A stretch of DNA of 64,000 nucleotides, taken from JAIBJN01 sp963699495. Its GTDB lineage: Bacteria; Actinomycetota; Thermoleophilia; Gaiellales; Gaiellaceae. A program made the translations under genes and the position numbers. Under the pieces are notes generated by a model that saw only the letters and a list, made by a program, of their open reading frames with translations, was not told the origin of the DNA and searched no databases. Within the stretch, counting starts at the first letter, position 1, and every line of letters begins with the position of its first letter. Positions 51,786-60,494 of the stretch are shown piece by piece. Location of the stretch: positions 434,001 through 498,000 of the forward strand of contig CAVOUB010000005.1 in assembly GCA_963699495.1 (NCBI GenBank). Reading direction: 5' to 3'.

Positions 51786-52186
51786 GCGACCGCTCGCTGC
51801 GGATCGCGGTCGCCCTGCTCGCGCTCGCCGGCATCGGGATCGCCGCCTACCTCACATATGCGCGCTACGCGCATGCCACCATCGTCTGCACGACCGGTGG
51901 CTGCGAGACGGTGCAGAGCTCGGACTACGCGGAGATCCTCGGCCTCCCGGTCGCGGTGCTCGGCCTCGCCGGGTACCTCGCGATCTTCTCGACCGCGCTC
52001 TTCACAGGGGAGCTCGCGCGCGTCGCGGGCGCCGCCCTCGCCCTCGGCGGCCTCGTCTTCAGCGTCTACCTCGTCTTCGTGCAGGTCTTCGCCATCGGCG
52101 CCTTCTGCGTGTGGTGCCTGGGGAGCGACGTGGTCATGGCACTGCTCGCCGTCGCCGCCGTCGCGCGCCTCCGTCAGCCTGGGTAG
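51782..52186 (+). CDS. Vitamin K epoxide reductase (VKOR) family protein
   Basis: 134 residues, four membrane segments (about 7-27, 52-75, 80-100, 103-128). Active-site C109-V-W-C112 and loop cysteines C36 and C41 (VCTTGGCETVQSS, with the conserved Ser after it) are all present. It transfers electrons from DsbA to quinone, completing disulfide bond formation. GTG start overlaps the DsbA-like stop. Its 3' end overlaps the convergent rhodanese gene by 13 bases. Confidence 0.93.
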   Translation: MSDRSLRIAVALLALAGIGIAAYLTYARYAHATIVCTTGGCETVQSSDYAEILGLPVAVLGLAGYLAIFSTALFTGELARVAGAALALGGLVFSVYLVFVQVFAIGAFCVWCLGSDVVMALLAVAAVARLRQPG

Positions 52187-52569
52187 GGCTCCAGGGGGAG
52201 GCCGGCCTCGCGCCACGCGTCCACGCCTCCGATCACATCGGTTGCGCGCGAGAAGCCGATCGCGCGGAGCAGCGCTGCAGCGAGGCTCGACGAGTAGCCC
52301 TCCCGGCAGAGCACGATCACGTTCGCGTCGAGCGGCAGCTTCGGGTTGTGCGTCGGCACATCCGGGTCGAGCCGCCAGTGGACGACCGAGAGCGGGTGGT
52401 GCACCGCGCCGGGAACGATCACGCCCTGCCGGCGCCGCTCGTCCTCCGAGCGCACGTCGACGAGCACCGCACCCTCCCGGGCGGCCGCGTCCGCCTCCGC
52501 CGGAGTGACGCGCCGCAGGCCGCGGCGCGCCTCCGCGAGGACGTCGTCGATCGAGCGACGGCCGGTCAT
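52174..52569 (-). CDS. Rhodanese-like domain protein
   Basis: 131 residues. Single rhodanese domain: VTPAEADAAAREGAVLVDVRSEDERRRQGVIVPGAVHHPL, active-site loop VLCREGYSSSLAAALLR (catalytic Cys) and TDVIGGVDAWREAGLPLEPY. It can carry persulfide sulfur or act as a thiosulfate/sulfurtransferase. Its ATG overlaps the stop of the upstream HNH nuclease gene, so they share a transcript. Function in this setting unclear. Confidence 0.92.
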   Translation of the reverse strand: MTGRRSIDDVLAEARRGLRRVTPAEADAAAREGAVLVDVRSEDERRRQGVIVPGAVHHPLSVVHWRLDPDVPTHNPKLPLDANVIVLCREGYSSSLAAALLRAIGFSRATDVIGGVDAWREAGLPLEPYPG

Positions 52570-53471
52570 GCAGGCATGCCACGCGCCAGGAATCGCTCGT
52601 ACCGCCCGGCGAGCCGTTCGCGATCAGGTCGTTGCGCGGGGCTCCGTGGTACGAAAAGCGCCTGGCCGTGGAAGCCTTTCAGGAGCTCCAGCATCGGGCC
52701 GTCCTCGTCGTCCAACAACCTCGGCGAAACCCGGACCTCATAGTCGGGCGAGACGCCGACAAGGTCCTCGTCGAAGGCGCGATGATGAATCGAGCAGAGG
52801 CTCAGCCCGTTCGGCACCACCGCTTCGCCGCGCTCCTCGAGATCGCCCACGATATGCGCCGCGTCGAGGAGGCGGACCTCCTTCAGGCGGCACATGGCGC
52901 AGCTATGCCTGTACGCGGGGAGCACGGCTCCCCGAAAGCGTCCCTGATGCATTCGAGTGCGGACTTCACGCACCACGTACTGCCGCTCGTTGGGATCATT
53001 GAGCGGGACGGGCTCTTGATCGTCCAACGGTCCCGTCATCTTCCCGAACGCGACCACCACCGCCCGAGCGGCAGGGTCGTCGGCGATTACGTAGCACGGG
53101 AAGAACGGCCGGTAGCGGCCCGGCGCCGTACCGAAGTAGTAAAAGACCGGAACCTGAAGGTCATGGGCTGCCCTCAACGCACGGTTATCAGGCTGCTCGA
53201 CCGAGCCCTCTCGGTATGCGTAGATCAGCCCGTCGGACGTGAGCTCATCACCGTAGGGGGACTTAGACGAGGTGAGGATGGAGAGCGCCGCCGGGCCGCG
53301 CTGCGCCCGGGCTCGGTAGATCCCCTTCTGGTAGTTGATGAACGGAACCCTCTGCCCGCGGTAGGCGAACCCGCGGTCCAGGCCGTCCTTGTAGGGGATG
53401 TCCTCGCCGAACTGCGCTAGCAGCACTTGCAGGGCGGCCCAGCAGGATGAACGCACATCCTCGTCGCGCAC
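52566..53471 (-). CDS. HNH endonuclease (COG3440-like)
   Basis: 301 residues. The N-terminal 170 residues form an alpha+beta domain (GFAYRGQRVPFINYQKGIYRA) that may recognise DNA. The HNH nuclease lies about 195-245: SCAMCRLKEVRLLDAAHIVGDLEERGEAVVPNGLSLCSIHHRAFD, with the Cys pair, catalytic His (AAHI), Asn (PNGL) and C..HH. This matches predicted restriction endonucleases of COG3440. No methyltransferase is adjacent, so it may act as a modification-dependent nuclease or an orphan. Coupled to the rhodanese gene. Confidence 0.85.
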   Translation of the reverse strand: MRDEDVRSSCWAALQVLLAQFGEDIPYKDGLDRGFAYRGQRVPFINYQKGIYRARAQRGPAALSILTSSKSPYGDELTSDGLIYAYREGSVEQPDNRALRAAHDLQVPVFYYFGTAPGRYRPFFPCYVIADDPAARAVVVAFGKMTGPLDDQEPVPLNDPNERQYVVREVRTRMHQGRFRGAVLPAYRHSCAMCRLKEVRLLDAAHIVGDLEERGEAVVPNGLSLCSIHHRAFDEDLVGVSPDYEVRVSPRLLDDEDGPMLELLKGFHGQALFVPRSPAQRPDRERLAGRYERFLARGMPA

Positions 53472-53492
53472 TGCGCGATTCTACGACTGGAG

Positions 53493-53969
53493 CTAGTCCG
53501 GCTTTGCGGCCATCGCCCACGTCACGATCACGTAGGTGATCACGAGGAGCACCGAGAGGACCGTGGCGACGCGGACCAGGGTGCCGCCCCGGTCGCCGTT
53601 GCTCCCGGCCAGGCGGCGCGAGCCGATGCCCGCGAGGATGATCGAGACGAGGAGGACGAGGCCGCCCGCATCGGCGAGGCCGTACCCGAGGTCGAGCCAG
53701 GTCGGCGGATCGTCGACGTCGTTCCAGCCCTCCTTCGAGGCGATCCACTCGGCTCCGACCCGCATGAGGATCCACGCCGGCAGCGCCACGATGAGGAGCG
53801 TGCGGAAGGAGAGGCGGGCGAACACGATCGCGTCGGCGGCCGTCTGGCGCTTCCAGCCGAGAACGAGGGCGGAGGCGGCGGTGACGAGGCCGCCGACGAG
53901 CACCAGAGCGCCGAAGACGTGCAGCAGGAGCGGGAAGTTCCAGTCGTCCGGTCGGATCGCGGCCAGCAC
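53493..53969 (-). CDS. Four-TM membrane protein paired with DUF2269 protein
   Basis: 158 residues from GTG. Hydrophobic segments at about 13-38, 52-68, 90-115 and 130-153; NFPLLLHVFGALVLVGG with its membrane His resembles the start of DUF2269-type proteins. It follows the DUF2269 gene by two bases and probably forms a complex with it. No catalytic motif seen; some relatives have been suggested to be heme-binding membrane proteins because of the conserved His, which is speculation here. Confidence 0.7.
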   Translation of the reverse strand: MLAAIRPDDWNFPLLLHVFGALVLVGGLVTAASALVLGWKRQTAADAIVFARLSFRTLLIVALPAWILMRVGAEWIASKEGWNDVDDPPTWLDLGYGLADAGGLVLLVSIILAGIGSRRLAGSNGDRGGTLVRVATVLSVLLVITYVIVTWAMAAKPD

Positions 53970-53971
53970 GG

Positions 53972-54476
53972 TCAGGCTCCCGGCTTGTAGATCATCACGA
54001 TGAAGAAGAGGACGACCAGCACGATCGTCGTGAGGTGGAGGATGAGGCCGGTCTGCGAGCGGAGCATCGCGTTCAGCTCGGCGCTCGGCTCGTCGTGGCC
54101 CTCGGCGAGGAGCGCCTTCGCCCGGTCACGCGCGGCGTTGAAGATCTTCCCCAGCCGCGGCGCCGATGGCGCCGAAGATCATCCAGAGGACGATCGCCGC
54201 GATGACCCAGCCGTCCCAGACCTGGTAGGCGTCCGCGTCGATTGCGAGCCAGATCCCGAAGACGAGCACGCCGATCGAGCCCACCGGCATGAGCACGTCA
54301 CCGACCCGCGCGAGGCGAAAGTAGCGCGCCACGTCGCTCGGCCGGTCGAGCCCCCGTCCGCCGAAGACGAGCACCGAGTAGAGCACCTCAGCGGCCACGA
54401 GGGCGGCGGCCGAGAGGATGTGCAGCGCGAGCAGCCAGTCGTACACGCGCGGCAACCTAACGAACGCCGCGGACAC
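53972..54476 (-). CDS. DUF2269 family membrane protein, one frameshift
   Basis: About 168 residues if repaired. N-terminus YDWLLALHILSAAALVAAEVLYSVLVFGG and GWVIAAIVLWMIFGAIG match DUF2269 integral membrane proteins. The last 58 codons (KIFNAARDRAKALLAEG, then TGLILHLTTIVLVVLFFIVMIYKPGA) are in another frame; a one-base change near 54152 joins them. Four membrane helices with a membrane His (LHIL). Function unknown. Forms a pair with the downstream four-helix protein. Confidence 0.72.
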
Positions 54477-54523
54477 GTGCTGCTGCGGGCTATGTCAGCT
54501 TCGGCTCGTCAGTCGCTGCTCCA

Positions 54524-55117
54524 CTACTTGCGCTTGCAGGTGACGGTCGCCTTGTAGTCCAGGCCAGTCGGGTTGCCGTAGTCGCGAACTCGGAAAACAA
54601 GTGTCTGCCACCTCTTGCGGAACGGCCCGTGGGTCGAGAACCGCTCGGGCGGGTCCTGGAAGTTCGGGGGCAGCGCGCCGGCGGGCTGCGCCCCGAAGAC
54701 GACGCCGTTGAGCGAGATGGTCACGTCGTTGTCGGCGTGGACGTCGATCTCCAGCGTCGCCGACCTGCAGCGCTTCGGGAGCTTGAACTTCCGGCGGTAC
54801 AACGACGTGGCCGGGCCCGACTTGTCGGCGTTGACCGCGATCCATTCCGTTCCCGGGATCGGGTTCGCCCAGGCCAGGCACGCTGCCTCGTCCCAGGGAC
54901 CCGGGCTGCCGCACTTCGGGACGACGTACGCCTGGTTCCAGGTCATGCCCCCGTCGAGCGAGAACTTGGTGAACGGGTCGCGGCCGGGGGCCGCCGCGTT
55001 CCCGCTGACGAGGGTGAGCGTCCTCGCGCCGCCGCCGCCGTGACCCAGCGCCGGTACGGCGAGGGTCGACGAGACGACGAGGAGCAGTGCGAGGAGGCCG
55101 AGACGACGGTGCTTCAT
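54524..55117 (-). CDS. Secreted protein with lectin-like beta domain
   Basis: 197 residues; ATG behind GGAAGGAGGA. Clear signal peptide (RRLGLLALLLVVSSTLAVPALG) then a His/Gly patch and a beta domain. YRRKFKLPKRCRSATLEIDVHADNDVTISLNGVVFGAQ is the pattern of galactose-binding-like jelly-roll domains (as in the sugar-binding domains of glycosidases) in which an Asn-Asp turn precedes an ISLNG strand. Two Cys near 80 and 90 and two near 117 and 195 may form disulfides. Likely an exported carbohydrate-binding or surface protein; no enzyme motif. Confidence 0.72.
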   Translation of the reverse strand: MKHRRLGLLALLLVVSSTLAVPALGHGGGGARTLTLVSGNAAAPGRDPFTKFSLDGGMTWNQAYVVPKCGSPGPWDEAACLAWANPIPGTEWIAVNADKSGPATSLYRRKFKLPKRCRSATLEIDVHADNDVTISLNGVVFGAQPAGALPPNFQDPPERFSTHGPFRKRWQTLVFRVRDYGNPTGLDYKATVTCKRK

Positions 55118-55178
55118 GCTGTCCTCCTTCCGGGGGGTGAGCCTACGGGGCGCCGCCCCATGGAGTCAACCGCGGCTC

Positions 55179-55532
55179 CTACGCGGGCTCGGAGATCTGG
55201 AAGACCTTGCGCAGCGTCTCGTGGATCCGCCACACGGCCCGGTCTCCGGCGCGGAGCACCCCGACCACTCCCGGCTCCAGCTCCAGGGTCGGACCGCCGT
55301 GCACCTCGACGGTGGCGCGGCCGGAGATGACGACGAAGATCTCGTCCTCGTCGACGTCCTCGACCACGCCTGGCGTGATCTGCCAGACGCCGCGTACCAC
55401 CCGCCCGTCCGGCGAGGTGGCGAGGACGAGCTCCGAGACCTCGGGCGAGCCCTCGCGGATCGTCGCAGGATCGAGCGGAGCGGGCTGAAGCTCGAGGTCG
55501 GCGACCCGGTGCACGAACGACGATTCGGCCAT
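55179..55532 (-). CDS. Cupin domain protein
   Basis: 117 residues; ATG overlaps the flavin oxidase stop (TGATG). Single cupin: VRGVWQITPGVVEDVDEDEIFVVISGRATVEVHGGPTLELEPGVVGVLRAGDRAVWRIHETLRKVFQI. The usual metal His pair of motif 1 is replaced by DEDE, so metal binding may be lost or altered. Small cupins directly downstream of PuuB-like flavin oxidases are common in amine catabolic loci, fitting here. Confidence 0.87.
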   Translation of the reverse strand: MAESSFVHRVADLELQPAPLDPATIREGSPEVSELVLATSPDGRVVRGVWQITPGVVEDVDEDEIFVVISGRATVEVHGGPTLELEPGVVGVLRAGDRAVWRIHETLRKVFQISEPA

Positions 55533-56956
55533 CAGCTGTCGAAGCCTAGGCCAAGCCGGTCGAGCGTGCGCAGCCAGAGGCCGCGGCGGCCGGCGTTGCG
55601 GTCGGCCGCGGCGAGCCGGTTCCGCGTGAGCTGGATCACGCCCGACCGCAGCGGCTCCGGCGGGAACGGCACCGGCTTGGAGCGCACGTACCGCAGGCGG
55701 GTCGCCTCGGTGTCGCGACCGTCCAGCAGGTCGAGCGCCACGCGGGCGCCGAAGCGCGACGAGACGACGCCGAGCCCTGTGTAACCGAGCGCGTAGGCCA
55801 CGCGGCCCCGGTGCGCGGTGCCGAAGAAGACGGAGAAGCGGCTGCACGTGTCGATCGCGCCGCCCCAGCGGTGCGAGAAGCGCACGCCCGCGAGCTGCGG
55901 GAACGTCGTGAAGAAGTGCTGCGAGAGCTTGGCGAAGGTGGGCTCGTCGTCGTCGAGCTCCGGCCGGACCGGGCCGCCGTAGCGGTACACCGCGTCGTAG
56001 CCGCCCCAGAGGATGCGCTCGTCCTTCGTCAGGCGGTAGTAGTGGAAGTGGTTCGCCATGTCGCCGACACCCTGGCGCCGGCGCCAGCCGATCGACTCGC
56101 GCTGCTCCGGGGAGAGCGGCTCCGTCATGAGGGCGTAGTCGTAGACGGGCACGATGTAGCGGCGGATGGCCCGGACGAGCGGCGGGTAGGCGCTGGTGGC
56201 CAGGAGGACGCGCTGGGCCCGGACGTAGCCGTTCGGCGTCAGCACCCGCACGCCGTCCCCGTCCTCCATCGTCGTCGCGGGCGTGCCCTCGTGGATGCGG
56301 ACGCCGGCAGCGAGCGCGGCGCCTGCGAGGCCCACCGCCAGCTTGGCCGGGTCGACGACGGCCGCGTCGGTCTTGTCCCAGATCCCGGCGAGGTAGGTCG
56401 GTGAGGCGACCTCGGCCCGGATCGCGGCCTCGTCGAAGACCTCGTGCTCGTGGCCGTGGCGCTCGAGCAGCTCGGCGAACTCCTCGACCCACCCGACCTC
56501 GTGCGGCTCGAGCGCGACGCTGAGGTCACCGGTCAGCTCGAGGTCGCACTCGATGCCAAGCCGCTCCAGGTCGGCCACGAAGCCCTGGAAGTTCTCGCTG
56601 CCGAGGCGCTCGAGCTGCGGCAGCTCGTCGGAGAAGCGCGCAAGGCCGTTCTCGATCCCGTGCGTGAGCGAGCCGAGCGCGAAGCCCCCGTTGCGCCCGC
56701 TTGCGCCGAAGCCGATCGTGTCCGCCTCCAGCACGACGACGTCGCGGGCGGGGTCGTCAGTCTTGGCGTGCAGCGCCGCCCAGAGCCCGGTGAAGCCTCC
56801 GCCGACAATGCACAGGTCGGCGTCGGTCGGACCTTCGAGCGGCGACTGCGGTTGGCGCGGCGGCAGGGCGTCGAGCCAGTACGGCCGCACCGTCGCGTCG
56901 GCGAACGCGGCGCGGTGAGCTTCGGAGGGAGGATCTTCGGGCCAGGGAAACGCCAT
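55532..56956 (-). CDS. FAD-dependent oxidoreductase (PuuB/glycine-oxidase-like DAO family)
   Basis: 474 residues. N-terminal YWLDALPPRQPQSPLEGPTDADLCIVGGGFTGLWAALHAKTDDP contains the FAD dinucleotide motif, and VVVLEADTIGFGASGRNGGFALG is a hallmark of gamma-glutamylputrescine oxidase-like enzymes. C-terminal GGAIDTCSRFSVFFGTAHRGRVAYALGYTGLGVVSSRFGA closes the FAD site. It oxidatively deaminates an amine. Coupled to the cupin gene and 300 bases from an arginase/agmatinase-type gene, so a polyamine role is plausible. Confidence 0.88.
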   Translation of the reverse strand: MAFPWPEDPPSEAHRAAFADATVRPYWLDALPPRQPQSPLEGPTDADLCIVGGGFTGLWAALHAKTDDPARDVVVLEADTIGFGASGRNGGFALGSLTHGIENGLARFSDELPQLERLGSENFQGFVADLERLGIECDLELTGDLSVALEPHEVGWVEEFAELLERHGHEHEVFDEAAIRAEVASPTYLAGIWDKTDAAVVDPAKLAVGLAGAALAAGVRIHEGTPATTMEDGDGVRVLTPNGYVRAQRVLLATSAYPPLVRAIRRYIVPVYDYALMTEPLSPEQRESIGWRRRQGVGDMANHFHYYRLTKDERILWGGYDAVYRYGGPVRPELDDDEPTFAKLSQHFFTTFPQLAGVRFSHRWGGAIDTCSRFSVFFGTAHRGRVAYALGYTGLGVVSSRFGARVALDLLDGRDTEATRLRYVRSKPVPFPPEPLRSGVIQLTRNRLAAADRNAGRRGLWLRTLDRLGLGFDS

Positions 56957-57037
56957 GGCCGCGAGTCTACGGAGCGAGATGGGACGACCGGAGGCGCCAC
57001 GCGGCGCCCCCGGCCTAGAGCGTCTCGCTACCCATCG

Positions 57038-57160
57038 TCAGTGCGCGCGGCCGGCGGCGCGGCCCAGGCGCGTCGCCACATCGCCCGTGACCTTGAGGCC
57101 GACGGCGCCGATCAGGGCCGGCGCGGCGTAGCCGACCGTCACGAGTGTCCAGGTAACCAT
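57038..57160 (-). CDS. 40-residue single-pass membrane peptide
   Basis: MVTWTLVTVGYAAPALIGAV opens a 40-residue peptide with one hydrophobic segment (about 3-25) and a basic C-terminus (RLGRAAGRAH). The ribosome site GAAGGAGGTG eight bases before the ATG is the best in the window, which argues for real translation despite the size. A terminator-like hairpin with a T6 run lies only 26 bases upstream, between it and the arginase-family gene, so expression would need read-through or an internal start. Family unknown. Confidence 0.6.
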   Translation of the reverse strand: MVTWTLVTVGYAAPALIGAVGLKVTGDVATRLGRAAGRAH

Positions 57161-57185
57161 GCGTTTCACCTCCTTCTCGGGCATG

Positions 57186-57219
57186 AAAAAAGGCCGGGGA
57201 GCGCTGCTCCTCAGGCCTC
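57186..57219 (-). terminator. Intrinsic terminator ahead of the 40-residue peptide gene
   Basis: Reading the minus strand, AGGCC (from 57214-57218) pairs with GGCCT (57191-57195) around an inner GGAGC/GCTCC-type stem, and six T residues follow (57186-57191). This is the only classic hairpin-plus-T-run seen in the window. It ends the arginase-family transcript or acts as an attenuator for the small peptide. Confidence 0.65.
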
Positions 57220-57228
57220 GTCGCCTTG

Positions 57229-57252
57229 GTGCGGCCATCAGGTCGGCCGCAC
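57229..57252 (-). terminator. Second hairpin preceding the terminator
   Basis: GTGCGGCC (57229-57236) and GGCCGCAC (57245-57252) form a perfect 8-bp stem with an 8-base loop, 7 bases after the arginase-family stop codon. Together with the terminator stem it gives two tandem hairpins in a leader of about 100 bases before the small peptide. Confidence 0.5.
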
Positions 57253-57259
57253 TCCCAAG

Positions 57260-58156
57260 CTAGCGAGAATGGGTCGCGGGCGCAAGGGCTCCCACGAGCA
57301 GGTCGCAGGTGCGCTCCGTGAGCCGTCCGCCGGGGTCCTTCTCCGGGTTCAGGCAGCCGAGGCTCAGGCCGGCGACGGCGGGTGAGGCACAGAGCGGGCC
57401 GAGCAGGTCGGCGAGCTCTTCCCACTCGAGCCCACCGGGCATGAGGTAGTCGGTCGCGGGCATCGCCTGCTCGTCGAGGACGTCGACGTCGAGGTGGATC
57501 CAGAAGCGCCCCGCCTCCTCGGCCAGCTGCTCGGCGGCGAGGGCGCCGGCGGCGGCGAGGCCCTGCGCGCGCAGGTCGTCCGGCGAGAGCACGAGCAGCT
57601 CGGCAAGCTCGCCGTCCAGGAGCCCGGCGATGTCGACCGCCTCCTCCGGGTCGCGCGCGCCCAGGACCACGCTTTGCCCGGGGCGCGTCGAAGCGCCGCC
57701 CGCGGCCTCGACCCAGGCCGCCGGGCCGAAGCCGAGCGCGACCGCGAGCGGCATGTCCGCTCCCTCGCCGGTGGGAGACGTCCGGCCGTCGTAGACGTCC
57801 ACGTGCCCGTCCACATTCGCGATCCCGACCGAGCCGTACGCGTCCCGGACGCCGGCGAGGGCGCCGGGGACGAGCGCGCAGCAGCCGCCGAGGACGAGCG
57901 GGCGCTCCCCGGCCCCGACCACGCCGGAGATCGCGGCGCGCACCGCGCCGGTCATCGCCAGGACGTCGGGCGACCCGACGATTCCGGTCTCCGAATCCCG
58001 TTCCTCGCCGCGGACCCGCACGTCGAGGTCGCCGCGATCGAGGATGCCGAGCCGCTCGACCAGGCCCGCCTCGCGCAACGCGGCCGGCGCGTGCTCGGTC
58101 CCGCCGGCGCGCCCGACGGAGTCGATCGGCACCCCGAGCACGGTCCAGTCGGCCAT
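57260..58156 (-). CDS. Arginase/agmatinase-family protein with altered metal site
   Basis: 298 residues. Ureohydrolase fold: VLGVPIDSVGRAGGTEHAPAALREAG at the N-terminus, metal motifs NVDGHVDVYDG (Asp116, His118, Asp120) and FWIHLDVDVLDEQAMPATD (Asp223, Asp225). The first motif, normally GGDH, reads GGCC (residues 90-93), so one manganese ligand is Cys and the neighbouring Asp is lost. It may hydrolyse a guanidino or formimino compound with a changed metal centre, or be inactive. Near a PuuB-like oxidase, so polyamine catabolism is possible. Confidence 0.8.
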   Translation of the reverse strand: MADWTVLGVPIDSVGRAGGTEHAPAALREAGLVERLGILDRGDLDVRVRGEERDSETGIVGSPDVLAMTGAVRAAISGVVGAGERPLVLGGCCALVPGALAGVRDAYGSVGIANVDGHVDVYDGRTSPTGEGADMPLAVALGFGPAAWVEAAGGASTRPGQSVVLGARDPEEAVDIAGLLDGELAELLVLSPDDLRAQGLAAAGALAAEQLAEEAGRFWIHLDVDVLDEQAMPATDYLMPGGLEWEELADLLGPLCASPAVAGLSLGCLNPEKDPGGRLTERTCDLLVGALAPATHSR

Positions 58157-58187
58157 CGGCCCGACGCTACCAGGTGCGCAGCCGGCC

Positions 58188-60426
58188 CTACTCCGAGTCG
58201 AGCTGCGTCAGCCGCTCGTACCCCGCGTCGCCCTCGACCCAGTAGAACGCGACGCGGTTGCGCCCGGGGCGAAAGGCAGACTCCGGGGCGAGAGCGGAGA
58301 AGCGCACAGCGTCAGAGCCTTCGTACGTCTCGGCCACCGCCGCAATCCTGCCGTTGACCGCGACGGCGAGCGATCGCCCTGGGACCGCCCCGGCGCCCTC
58401 GACATACCCCTGGAGGGGTGAGGGGACGAACGGCAGGTCGGGCCGCATGGCCGCGAGGAGCTTTCGCGTCAGCTCGTCTTCGATCACAGCTCGGTCAGAG
58501 GACGAGCCGACGACGAGCCCGCCCACGGAGCGCCCGAGCAGGCCTCGGTGCGGGCCGACCTGGTAGAGGCGCTCCCAGTCGCCCGAGCCGAACAACCTCG
58601 CCCTCAGCCGGATCAGAGCCTCGTGCTTCGGCACCAGCGACGCGAACGACGCCTCGACCTCGCCGCTCGCGGCCCTGGCCGGCCGCGTCTGCACCTGGAC
58701 CGTGCGCCGCCCCGGGTCGCTGAGCGCCGTTCGCCCGTCGATCTGCCAGGGGATCCGGATGCCGAGCACGTCAGCGATCGTCGGCAGGACGTCGATCGTC
58801 TCGACGTGGTAGTCGACGACGGCGCCCCGGCGCTGCCCTGGGCTCTTCACGAACAGCGGGACGAAGGCGATGTCCTCGAGGTTCGTCCCGGTCGCGGCAC
58901 GCCGGGGCTGGCCCGGCCGGAAGCTGATCCCGTGATCGGCGGTCACCACGACGAGGGCGTCGTCGTACAGGCCGGTCTCGTGCAGGCGGTCGAGCAGCTG
59001 TCCGAGCATCAGGTCCACGAAGCCGACCTGGAGCAGGTGGCGCTGATGGGCCTGGTGCGCGAGCGACTCCGTCCACGAGCTCGTCTCCGGGTCCTGGCCC
59101 GGCGTGGGGGCCCCGGCGAGAGAGGACTGGCTCCCGGACGGGAAGTACGACCAGGGGGTGTGTGGCTTCATGACGTGCATCAGGTTGAGCGAGGGCACGG
59201 TGCCGGTCCGGATCGCCTCGACGAACTTGTCGTACTGCCGCCGATGGACATTGCGAAAGCGCTCGTCGTACGGCTTTTCGTGCGTCGTGCCGGTCTCGGT
59301 CTGTACCGGTGGCTTCTTCTCCCCCTCGCTCAGGGCCTGCTCGAGCAGCTCCTTGGTCTCGTCCTCGTCGCGCCCGAAGTTCATCCACTGGTCCGTGATC
59401 GGCGGAAGGGTCTCCTCGAGCCGTGGCGGGGCGACGAGATGCAGGTAGACCACCCCGACGTCCGAGTAGAGCGACGCCGGCTCGTCGACCGGCTCCGAGG
59501 TCGACGCGCCCGGCTTCTCGGCAGGTTGCCGGCCCTTGCAGACCGCCCGCGGGCACAGGTGGGTGGCCGACTCCTGGACGTTCATGCGGTAGGTGCCGCC
59601 GAGCAGCGTGAAGATGCTCCTCGGATAGTTGGCGAGGGTGGGCGGGCGGCCCCGCTTCGGCCGCATGCCGGTCAAGATCGCCGGCACCGCCAGCGTCGTG
59701 GAGTAGCTGACCGTCGTCGTGTTCCGAAGCCAGGTGGCGTCCTCTGCGAGACGCGGCGAAGTTGGGGAAGCGAACGGGATCGATGACTCCCTTCTCGTCC
59801 AGCAGCGAGCTCACCGGAAACTCGTCGAAGACGATCATCACGACCGGCGCGGGCTCCCGGGCCTCCACGTCCGCGAGCACGACCTCCGTCTCCCCGGAGA
59901 GCGTCAGCGCCGAGACGGGCGAGACGAGGAGAAAGTTGGCCAGGAAGGCGAGCGGCGCAAGCGCGAGCACGGTCAGGAAGGAGCGAAAGGGCCGGAACTC
60001 GCGGTAGAGGGCCGCGACGAGAACGCCGGCCGCCGCCGAAAGGCCGATGAGCACGCTCGTCGAGGTCAAATCCGTCGAGCGCCGCAGCACCTGGATGACG
60101 ACCGTGCCGGCCAGCGCCGCGACGAAGACCAGGTGCAGGATGCGCTCGAGCCGCCGTGACACGAGGCCCGCGAGCGCCTCGACGGAGACGAGGATCGCGG
60201 CAGGAGCGAACACGACCACGAGAGCGAAGAGCACGATGTCTGCCCGCGACGAGCCTCGCACGGCGAAGAAGTCCGCGCTCTCGTCGAGGACGTCGAACAG
60301 CGGCTGCGCCACCGCGAAGGCCGAAAGAGCGGCCAGGTGGGCGAAGCTGACACCGAGCGCCCGAAGTCTCGGCGACTGTGGCTCGGGTTCGCGGCCAGGC
60401 ACTTTGTAACGCCTGCCGCATAGCAT
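58188..60426 (-). CDS. Membrane-anchored sulfatase/phosphoethanolamine-transferase-like protein, one frameshift
   Basis: About 745 residues if repaired. The N-terminal region has about five membrane segments (residues 25-170). The sulfatase core begins PAPVVMIVFDEFPVSSLLD (metal Asp) and continues in the next frame with SYSTTLAVPAILTG (likely Thr/Ser nucleophile region), MHVMKPHTPWSYFPSG and VVVTADHGISF (metal Asp-His). An indel near 59752 joins the two parts. The alkaline phosphatase superfamily with a polytopic N-terminus includes lipoteichoic acid synthase-type enzymes and arylsulfatases; an extracellular transferase acting on surface polymers is the best guess. A C-terminal beta domain (about 640-745) follows the catalytic domain. 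Confidence 0.78.
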
Positions 60427-60494
60427 CGCACGTCTCCCGGCGACCGCCTAGACCCGGCCGCCGGGAGACGAAAGCCTGCGTGGCTACCTGGTCG

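Noticed and set aside
52566..53471. HNH nuclease as part of a restriction-modification locus
   Set aside because: There is no DNA methyltransferase or specificity gene next to it, only a coupled rhodanese gene.
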